A stretch of DNA of 64,000 nucleotides from Agrobacterium tumefaciens (GTDB lineage Bacteria > Pseudomonadota > Alphaproteobacteria > Rhizobiales > Rhizobiaceae), in NCBI GenBank assembly GCA_017744915.1, contig JAGIAH010000005.1, positions 186,001 through 250,000 of the forward strand, written 5' to 3'. The notes below the pieces were generated by a model, which worked only from the letters and a program-made list of their open reading frames with translations, did no database searches and had not been told where the DNA came from. Below, piece after piece: positions 57,669 to 64,000 of the stretch (positions are counted from its first letter, which is position 1; the number at the start of each line of letters is the position of its first letter). A program made the position numbers and the translations under genes.

Positions 57669-59378
57669 ATGAAGAAGCGCAGCGTTCTCTTTGCCAGCAC
57701 GGTGGCGGCGATGGCTTTCGCAGGCTCTGCCGCCCATGCCGAGCGCGGCAGTGACGGCGAATTGAAAATCCTGTTCTGGCAGGCTGTATCGACACTCAAC
57801 CCTTATCTTTCGGGTGGCACGAAAGAGATCTACAGCTCGTCCATGGTAATCGAACCGCTGGCGCGCTACGACGAAAAGGGCGAGCTGGTGCCGATGCTGG
57901 TCACCGAGATTCCGACGGTCGACAATGGCGGCGTCGCGAAGGATCTGCTCAGCATGACGTGGAAGCTGAAAAGCGACGTCAAATGGTCAGACGGCACGCC
58001 CTTCACCGCCGAAGACGTGATTTTCTCGTGGAAATATTGCACCGCTCCGGATGGCGGCTGCGCGCAGGCGGCGCAATATGAAGGCGTGAAGAATGTCGAG
58101 GCCATCGACGCCCACACCGTCAAGGTCAGCTTCACCGAACCGAAACCCTACCCCTATTCCGCCTTCGTCGGAGCGCAATCGCCCGTCATCCAGAAGAAGC
58201 AGTTCGAAAAATGCGTCGGCGCCGCCGCACCCGGCTGCACATCCGCCAATTTCGGCCCCATCGGCACCGGCCCCTTCGTGGTCAAGGATTTTAAGCCGAA
58301 TGACGTCATCAGCTTCGTCGCCAACCCAAATTACCGCGATCCGGCCAAGCCGGCCTTTGCCACCGCGACGCTGAAGGGCGGCGGCGACGCCGCTTCCGCC
58401 GCGCGCGCCGTGCTGGAAACCGGCGAATTCGATTACGCCTGGAACATGCAGGTGGAGCCGGAAATCCTGGCCACCATGGTAGCTGCCGGCAAGGGCAAGC
58501 TGGAAACCGCCTTCGGCACGCAGGTCGAGCGTATCAATCTCAACTGGTACAATGCCGATCCTTCTCTGGGCGACAAGCGCTCCACCAAAGAGGGCGGCCC
58601 GCACCCTGCCCTTTCCGACCCCGCCGTGCGCCGGGCGCTCTCACTCGCCATCGACCGCGACGTGATCGACGAGGCCGGTTACGGCGAAGCCGGCAAGCCG
58701 ACCTGCAACATCGTGCCGGCGCCGGAAGCCGTCGCTTCCACCAAGAATGACAGCTGGTGCCTGAAGCAGGATGTGGATGGCGCAAACAAGCTGCTGGACG
58801 ATGCCGGCTGGGTGAAAGGCGCCGACGGCATTCGCGCCAAGAATGGCGTGAAACTCTCCTTCCTTTACCAGACCTCCACCAATTCGGTTCGCCAGGCCAC
58901 GCAGGAACTGGTGAAGGACATGTGGTCGCAGATCGGCGTTGCCTCCGAACTGCGCAATGTCAGCGCCTCGGTCTTCTTCGGCGGTGACCCGGCCAGCCCG
59001 GATACCTTCCAGAAATTTTATGCCGACGTCGAAATGTACACCAACAATTTCGACGGCACCGACCCGGAGAAATATCTGGCGGAATGGCTGTGCGACAAGA
59101 TCCCCGCCCCCCAAAACGGCTGGCAGGGCCAGAATATTCCGCGTTATTGCAACCCGAAATTCGACAAGCTGGTGGGCGAACTCTCCAAGACCGCCGAGCT
59201 TGCCAAGCGCGCGGAGATTTCCAAGCAGCTCAATGACATGCTGACGGAGGAAGGCGCGCATATTCCGCTCATCCACCGCGGCAGCGTCTCCTCGCATTCG
59301 CTGACGCTGGAAGGCGTTCGCATGAATGCCTGGGATTCCGAACTCTGGAACGTCGCGGACTGGTCCCGCAAGAAGTAA
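57669..59378 (+). CDS. Peptide ABC transporter substrate-binding protein
   Basis: The 569-residue periplasmic receptor belongs to solute-binding family 5 (DppA/OppA). It has a signal peptide (AFAGSAAHAERG cleavage region) and family blocks TWKLKSDVKWSDGTPFTAEDV, GTGPFVVKDFKPND and VRRALSLAIDRDVI. The ligand, a peptide or acylated amino acid, is unknown. AGGGGAAAA precedes the ATG. First gene of the rightward half of the locus. Confidence 0.93.
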   Translation: MKKRSVLFASTVAAMAFAGSAAHAERGSDGELKILFWQAVSTLNPYLSGGTKEIYSSSMVIEPLARYDEKGELVPMLVTEIPTVDNGGVAKDLLSMTWKLKSDVKWSDGTPFTAEDVIFSWKYCTAPDGGCAQAAQYEGVKNVEAIDAHTVKVSFTEPKPYPYSAFVGAQSPVIQKKQFEKCVGAAAPGCTSANFGPIGTGPFVVKDFKPNDVISFVANPNYRDPAKPAFATATLKGGGDAASAARAVLETGEFDYAWNMQVEPEILATMVAAGKGKLETAFGTQVERINLNWYNADPSLGDKRSTKEGGPHPALSDPAVRRALSLAIDRDVIDEAGYGEAGKPTCNIVPAPEAVASTKNDSWCLKQDVDGANKLLDDAGWVKGADGIRAKNGVKLSFLYQTSTNSVRQATQELVKDMWSQIGVASELRNVSASVFFGGDPASPDTFQKFYADVEMYTNNFDGTDPEKYLAEWLCDKIPAPQNGWQGQNIPRYCNPKFDKLVGELSKTAELAKRAEISKQLNDMLTEEGAHIPLIHRGSVSSHSLTLEGVRMNAWDSELWNVADWSRKK

Positions 59379-59389
59379 CACGCAGATGT

Positions 59390-59418
59390 GCCGGCTTCCC
59401 AGGGGGAGCCGGCCTTTT
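59390..59418 (+). terminator. Intra-operon terminator/attenuator after the receptor gene
   Basis: The stem GCCGGCT/AGCCGGC with a 10-base loop is followed by CTTTTGC, 12 bases after the stop codon. Partial termination here would give more receptor than permease mRNA. Confidence 0.7.
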
Positions 59419-59516
59419 GCATGCCCTGGACCATGATCTGAAGACACATTGGCCGCGTCCCTGCGAAAACACTCCCGATTTTCGCCCTGCCGCGCTCTGG
59501 GTCTGGAGAGTTTCAG

Positions 59517-60527
59517 ATGTTTACCTTTACGCTCCGGCGGCTTGCCTTTGCCGTACCGACGTTGCTCGTCATCAGCTTCGTCATCTTCGCACTGCTCGAT
59601 CTCGCGCCCAACGACCCGACCGGCGATCTGCCGCTCACCATTCCGCCCGAGGTGCGCGAACAGATCCGCGCCTCGCTTGGCCTCGACCAGCCCTTCTTCG
59701 TCCGTTACCTGATGTGGCTGCAGCAATTCTTCATCAACGAACCGCTGAACCTCTTTGAAAAGCTGACCGGCTGGCAGATCGGCGATGGCAGCCGCATGCG
59801 GGTGCTCTCCTGGGCGACACGCAGCCCGGTGGTCGATCTCGTCATCCAGCGCATGCCGCAGACGCTTTGGGTGGTAGGCCTTGCCTATCTGTTCGGCGCG
59901 CTGCTGGCGATCCCGATCGGTGTCATCTCCGCCTACAAGCAATATTCGATCTTCGACCAGATCGGCACCTTCGTTTCCATGGTCGGTTATTCGGTGCCGA
60001 CCTTCTTCACCGGCGTGCTGCTGGTCGTCATCTTCAGCTCCTATCTGCAATGGTTCCCTTCCGTTTACGACACCAATCTGCAGGTCAGGGACTGGGCAAG
60101 TTTCGTGGCGCAGGTGAAGCAGATGTTCCTGCCGGTGCTGGTGCTGACGCTCTACAACGTCTCGCAGATCAGCCGCTTCGTGCGCGCCTCCATGCTCGAC
60201 AATCTGCATCAGGATTATGTGCGCACGGCGCGCGCCAAGGGCGTGAAGGAAAAATCCGTGCTGCTCGTGCATGTGCTGCGCAACAGCCTGATCCCGGTCG
60301 TGACCGTCATTGCGCTCGGCGTGCCGACGATCTTTTCCGGCGCCATCATCACCGAGCAGATTTTCCGCGTGAACGGGCTTGGCCAATTGCTGATCACCGC
60401 CGTTCAGGGTGCGGATATTCCGCTGGTGCAGACGCTGACCTTCATTTTCGCGGTGCTGATCGTGCTCTTCAACCTGATTGCCGACGTGTTGTACGGCATT
60501 CTCGACCCGAGGATCCGCTATGACTGA
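59517..60527 (+). CDS. Peptide ABC transporter permease (DppB-like)
   Basis: The 336-residue permease has the DppB N-terminus FTLRRLAFAVPTLLVISFVIF, six helices and the EAA loop YVRTARAKGVKEKSVLLVHV. It overlaps the next permease gene by eight bases. It works with the dual ATPase encoded leftward. Confidence 0.93.
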   Translation: MFTFTLRRLAFAVPTLLVISFVIFALLDLAPNDPTGDLPLTIPPEVREQIRASLGLDQPFFVRYLMWLQQFFINEPLNLFEKLTGWQIGDGSRMRVLSWATRSPVVDLVIQRMPQTLWVVGLAYLFGALLAIPIGVISAYKQYSIFDQIGTFVSMVGYSVPTFFTGVLLVVIFSSYLQWFPSVYDTNLQVRDWASFVAQVKQMFLPVLVLTLYNVSQISRFVRASMLDNLHQDYVRTARAKGVKEKSVLLVHVLRNSLIPVVTVIALGVPTIFSGAIITEQIFRVNGLGQLLITAVQGADIPLVQTLTFIFAVLIVLFNLIADVLYGILDPRIRYD

Positions 60528-61440
60528 CGCCACCATTACAGCGCCGACGGTTGCGGCCACCCCCACGCAATCCGCCCTTGCCGATATCTGGAAACAGTTT
60601 CGCGTTCACAAGGGCGGCGTGGCAGGGCTCTTCGTCTTCATCTTCATCCTGCTTGCGGTCTATGTCGGCCCCTATATCCACACCGTGGCACCCAACGCCA
60701 TCAATGTGAAGGCACGCAACCAGTGGCCGTCGCTGGCCCATCCCTTCGGCACCGATAATCTCGGCAAGGACATGCTGGCACAGGTTCTGGCCGGCGGGCG
60801 CATCTCGCTTGCCGTCGGCATTACCGCCATGCTGCTGGCGCTGTTTCTCGGCACGCTGGTGGGGGTGCTATCAGGTTATTTCCGAAATCTGGACGGCCCG
60901 CTGATGCGGCTCACCGACCTGTTCCTGGCCCTGCCGCTCCTGCCGCTGCTGCTCGTCATCCTGATGCTGTTTCGCGATACGCTGCGCGCAGCCTTCGGGC
61001 CGGAAACCGGCATCTTCATCCTGATCGTCTTCGTGATCGGGATAACCAGCTGGATGCATACCGCCCGTATCGTGCGCGGCGATGTGCTGACGATCAAAAG
61101 CCAGGAATTCATCATGGCGGCGAAATCGAGCGGCATGCGCGAATATCGCATCATTATCAGGCACATCCTGCCGAATGTTCTGAGTTCGATCATGGTATCC
61201 GCCACGCTCGGCATCGCCGCCGCCATCATCACGGAATCGGCGCTCTCCTTCCTAGGCCTCGGCTTCCCCTCCGACTTTCCGACCTGGGGACGGCTGCTCT
61301 TCGATGGCGCCAACTTCCTGCAATTGACGCCATCGCGCGTGCTGTGGCCGGGGCTGGCGATTTCACTGACGGTTCTGAGCGTCAACTATATCGGCGATGC
61401 CGTGCGTGATGCGCTCGACCCAAGGGCGTTGAAGAGCTGA
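60520..61440 (+). CDS. Peptide ABC transporter permease (DppC-like)
   Basis: The 306-residue permease has an N-terminal helix, the OppC-type GTDNLGKDMLAQVLAGGRIS block and the EAA loop FIMAAKSSGMREYRIIIRHI. ATG 60520 is used; the frame to 60478 is a shadow of the upstream gene. Confidence 0.93.
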   Translation: MTDATITAPTVAATPTQSALADIWKQFRVHKGGVAGLFVFIFILLAVYVGPYIHTVAPNAINVKARNQWPSLAHPFGTDNLGKDMLAQVLAGGRISLAVGITAMLLALFLGTLVGVLSGYFRNLDGPLMRLTDLFLALPLLPLLLVILMLFRDTLRAAFGPETGIFILIVFVIGITSWMHTARIVRGDVLTIKSQEFIMAAKSSGMREYRIIIRHILPNVLSSIMVSATLGIAAAIITESALSFLGLGFPSDFPTWGRLLFDGANFLQLTPSRVLWPGLAISLTVLSVNYIGDAVRDALDPRALKS

Positions 61441-61481
61441 GGAGACGGCCGATCGGAGGGTGATGATAAGACGTAAGAACT

Positions 61482-61522
61482 CTCCACGTCATCCTCGGGC
61501 TTTTCCCGAGGATGACGTGGAG
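61482..61522. terminator. Long perfect hairpin after the peptide permease genes
   Basis: An 18-base-pair perfect stem (CTCCACGTCATCCTCGGG and its inverse) with a 5-base loop lies 42 bases after the stop codon. CGTCATCCTCGGG equals the arm of repeat family B, so it looks like half an element and may end converging transcripts. Confidence 0.75.
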
Positions 61523-61536
61523 CATACGGTGACTAG

Positions 61537-61887
61537 TTAGTGGTAATTCGCCTTCTCCGCATCGAGAATGCTGTCCGCATCCAGTGCCGCAATCGGAATA
61601 TCTGTCCGCGCCGGAATATCGCCGGAAAGCTGAAGCGCGAGATAACGCCCGCAGCAGACCCGCAGGAACGAGGTGAAGTTGCCGAGATCATGCCCGGCAT
61701 CGATCGATTCATTATAAAGCTTGGCGATGAGCTGGACACTGTTCATGCCATCGCGCCGCGCGATCTCATCCAGTGTCGTCCAGAAGAAGTTTTCAAGCCG
61801 CACGCTCGTGACCATGCCATCGATCCTGAGCGACCGGGTATGGCTTTCCCAAAGCGTCGGGTCTGCCTTGATGAAGAGCTTGCACAT
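61537..61887 (-). CDS. Ribbon-helix-helix domain protein
   Basis: The 116-residue protein (MCKLFIKADPTLWESHTRSL) fits the RHH_4 family of small proteins seen in Rhizobiales; the helix part is RLENFFWTTLDEIARRDGMN then SVQLIAKLYNESIDAG. DNA binding is expected from the fold but the target is unknown. ATG 61887 has GGGAGGAAA upstream; a longer frame is not family-like. It lies 71 bases downstream of the PfpI gene on the same strand. Confidence 0.82.
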   Translation of the reverse strand: MCKLFIKADPTLWESHTRSLRIDGMVTSVRLENFFWTTLDEIARRDGMNSVQLIAKLYNESIDAGHDLGNFTSFLRVCCGRYLALQLSGDIPARTDIPIAALDADSILDAEKANYH

Positions 61888-61958
61888 GGTTTCCTCCCTC
61901 ACCACGCTCAAAAACATAAGCGGAAAACGGGGCCGGAAAAAGCCCCGTTTTGCCGGTC

Positions 61959-62525
61959 TTATTTGCCGAGCACCGCCATGAATTGCGAAAGCCAGGCCGG
62001 ATGCGCCGGCCATGCGGGCGCCGTCACCAGCTTGCCGTCGGTAACGGCGGCATCGATGGCGATATCGGCATAGGTGCCGCCCGCCTGTTCCACTTCCGGG
62101 CGGCAGGCGGGATAGGCCGAGCAGGTGCGGCCCTTCAGGACACCGGCCGCCGCCAGCAATTGCGCGCCATGGCAGACGGCCGCGACAGGCTTGTCAGCCT
62201 CGAAGAAATGTTTCACGGCAGCGAGCACATCCGCATTGAGCCGCAGATATTCCGGCGCACGCCCGCCCGGAATGACCAGCGCATCGTAATCCGCAACCTT
62301 GATATCGGCGAAGGTGGCGTTGAGCGCGAAATTATGGCCGCGCTTTTCAGAATAGGTCTGGTCACCCTCGAAATCATGGATTGCCGTGGCAATCGTCTGG
62401 CCCGCTTTCTTGCCAGGGCAGACGGCATGGACCGTATGGCCGACCGCAAGCAGGGTCTGGAACGGCACCATGGTCTCATAATCCTCGGCGAAATCGCCGG
62501 CGATCATCAAAATCTTCTTCGGCAT
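61959..62525 (-). CDS. DJ-1/PfpI family protein
   Basis: The 188-residue protein has the PfpI glutamine-amidotransferase-like fold with nucleophile Cys118 in AVCHGAQLL, His119, and an acidic residue near Glu14-Glu17. Relatives act as deglycases, chaperones or proteases; the activity here is unknown. GGGAGGAG precedes the ATG. It probably shares a transcript with the RHH gene. Confidence 0.9.
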   Translation of the reverse strand: MPKKILMIAGDFAEDYETMVPFQTLLAVGHTVHAVCPGKKAGQTIATAIHDFEGDQTYSEKRGHNFALNATFADIKVADYDALVIPGGRAPEYLRLNADVLAAVKHFFEADKPVAAVCHGAQLLAAAGVLKGRTCSAYPACRPEVEQAGGTYADIAIDAAVTDGKLVTAPAWPAHPAWLSQFMAVLGK

Positions 62526-62622
62526 GTTTGCTCCTCCCGTTTTTAAATGCCTGCAGGCACTCTAGCAGTGTGGGGCAAAGCACGGGTATTATCGCTATAC
62601 TACAAGGCCGATAATGGCGGGA

Positions 62623-64000
62623 TTAGCGGCCCTGCGGCGGCTCCGGCCAGCGCCGCACACCGCCGCCCCATGCCTCAAAGGCTCTGGAAAGCTTCAGCAC
62701 GAACAGATCCTCATAACGCGGACCGACGATCTGCAAGCCAATCGGCATTCCCGATCTAGAGAAGCCGCAATTGATCGAGGATGCCGGCTGTTCCGACATG
62801 TTCCACGGCACGGTAAACGCGATATGTTCGAAGGGTCGTTCGGGATCATTGGTGGGCGAAGCCCAGTCGGCAGGATAGGAGACGATGGGGTTGACGGGTG
62901 AAATAACAACATCAACAGACTGCATCAACCGACTGCAAACTTTACGCATTTCCATGGTCTGATTGAAACCGAAAACGGCACGCGCACCGGAAACATCCGC
63001 GCCTTTCTGCGCCCAGTCGTGAATATAGGGAAGGATCGCCGCGCGGCGCTCGGCGCTCAGCGCCGCCATATCACCCCAGAATTTCGCGCGCCAGAAATCG
63101 TCCAGCCCATCCAGCATCTCCCGTGTCAGCACCGGCTCGACCGGGATGATGATGGCGCCCGCCGCTTCGAACAGTTTAGCGGCGGAAAGCACGGCATCGC
63201 GCACCTCTTCATCCAGCGGCAGGCCGCAGCCGGCATCCAGCATCAGGCCGATTTTCAGGCCCTTCACATCGATGTCGAGATCCATCCAGTCGATGGTGTT
63301 GGGTGGCAGCGATGTGCCATCGCGCCAGTCCGGGCGCGAAAGCGTCGCCATCGCATAGGCCGCGTCGGCGACGGTGCGGGTCATCGGCCCGGCGCAGCGG
63401 CCGGTATAATAGGGATCGACCGGAATGCGGCCCTGGCTCGGCTTGAAACCGAAGAGCCCGGTCCACCCGGCCGGCAGCCGCACAGAGCCACCAATATCCG
63501 TGCCGATATGCAGCGTGCCATAACCCGCAGCGCCCGCCGAAGCCGCCCCGGCGCTGGAGCCGCCGGGGTTCTGGGTGGGGTCCCACGGGTTGCGGCTGAG
63601 CTTGTGGAAGCTGGAAAGGCCGGAGGAGAGCATGCCGTAATCCGGGCAGGTCGTCTTGGCGTAGAGGATCGCCCCGTCTTCCCGGCAACGGGCGGCGACC
63701 GGCGCATCATCGAGAGCCGGAACCAGTTCCACCGCCTTTGTGCCGAGCGGCACGGGATGGCCTTTGGTGGCGATGAGTTCCTTTAACGATACCGGAAGCC
63801 CATCGAGAGCACCGAGCGTTTCGCCTCTATACCAGCGCTGCGTCGAAGCCTCTGCCTGCCTGCGGGCATCTTCCGGGTCATAGGCATAAAGCGCATTCAC
63901 CGTCGGTTCGAAAGCCTCGATCCGCGCCTCCACCGCCTGCCAATATTCCGAGGGCGAAAGCTTCCTTTCCCGATAAAGCGCCAGGATTTCGAGCGTGTTG
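62623..64000 (-). CDS. Amidase signature family protein (5' end outside window)
   Basis: At least 459 residues of an amidase signature enzyme. The Ser-cisSer-Lys triad is visible: Lys in LPVSLKELI, the cis-serine in GGSSAGAAS and the nucleophile serine in DIGGSVRLPA. The frame is open to the window end (NTLEILALYRERKLSPSEYW), so the start lies beyond 64000. Members hydrolyse carboxamides such as aryl or aliphatic amides; the substrate is unknown. The GTG at 63933 would give a truncated protein and is not preferred. Confidence 0.88.
   Translation of the reverse strand, partial: NTLEILALYRERKLSPSEYWQAVEARIEAFEPTVNALYAYDPEDARRQAEASTQRWYRGETLGALDGLPVSLKELIATKGHPVPLGTKAVELVPALDDAPVAARCREDGAILYAKTTCPDYGMLSSGLSSFHKLSRNPWDPTQNPGGSSAGAASAGAAGYGTLHIGTDIGGSVRLPAGWTGLFGFKPSQGRIPVDPYYTGRCAGPMTRTVADAAYAMATLSRPDWRDGTSLPPNTIDWMDLDIDVKGLKIGLMLDAGCGLPLDEEVRDAVLSAAKLFEAAGAIIIPVEPVLTREMLDGLDDFWRAKFWGDMAALSAERRAAILPYIHDWAQKGADVSGARAVFGFNQTMEMRKVCSRLMQSVDVVISPVNPIVSYPADWASPTNDPERPFEHIAFTVPWNMSEQPASSINCGFSRSGMPIGLQIVGPRYEDLFVLKLSRAFEAWGGGVRRWPEPPQGR

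Overview
The window is high-GC alphaproteobacterial chromosomal DNA, almost certainly from Agrobacterium (A. tumefaciens/radiobacter complex). The best anchor is the GH1 beta-glucosidase at 10594-11973, whose protein closely matches the well-studied Agrobacterium Abg enzyme from memory. Supporting evidence is the smoC-smoEFGK-smoS-mtlK polyol operon, a sitABCD operon behind Mur-like boxes, and several families of rhizobial-type intergenic palindromic repeats. I see no rRNA, tRNA, CRISPR array, insertion sequence, integrase or prophage gene. Essential genes (gltX, lysS) sit beside many sugar and peptide uptake genes, which suits a second chromosome or chromid; that placement is inference.

Layout. 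1-4.3 kb: DUF533 protein, KDPG aldolase, an overlapping CYTH/CHAD pair, and the tRNA hydroxylase TrhO. 4.3-10.3 kb: a CHASE4-GGDEF-EAL c-di-GMP protein, the metNIQ methionine importer and a nitroreductase. 10.6-16.8 kb: Abg beta-glucosidase, then xylose catabolism (LacI-type regulator, xylB, xylA). 17-21.6 kb: an FMN-binding oxidase-like protein and an emrAB efflux pump divergent from a TetR regulator. 21.7-30 kb: TerC, an SLC13 permease, GltX, LysS and a membrane-embedded patatin-like lipase. 30-35 kb: an uncharacterised anchored protein divergent from sitABCD, and a small DUF1328 protein. 35-43.8 kb: an SDR/IclR divergent pair, transaldolase divergent from a SorC regulator, an Ada-type methyltransferase, DUF2244/Nth, an EI24/CysZ-like protein and an RpiR regulator. 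44-54 kb: a nine-gene polyol operon read leftward. 54.3-61.4 kb: a peptide ABC importer split over two divergent units around an M20 amidohydrolase. 61.5-64 kb: an RHH protein, a DJ-1/PfpI protein and an amidase cut by the window edge.

How the genes work together. Much of the window feeds the pentose-phosphate and Entner-Doudoroff routes: xylAB gives xylulose 5-phosphate, the polyol operon turns mannitol, sorbitol and probably arabitol into ketoses and phosphorylates them, transaldolase rearranges the products, and Eda ends the Entner-Doudoroff path. Uptake systems for methionine, manganese, polyols and peptides surround this core.

The most unusual material is intergenic. Four families of two-armed palindromic elements (called A to D here; ten full copies plus hairpin relics) occupy gene gaps. 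Paired operator-like palindromes suggest regulons: GGTACGTACC sites at two promoters, GAACC-N4-GGTTC pairs between emrAB and its TetR gene, and Mur-like boxes before sitA. I found no convincing wholly new multi-gene system; the strongest leads are the repeat families, the shared GTACGTAC operator, the uncharacterised protein opposite sitABCD, and the lipase with an inserted membrane segment.
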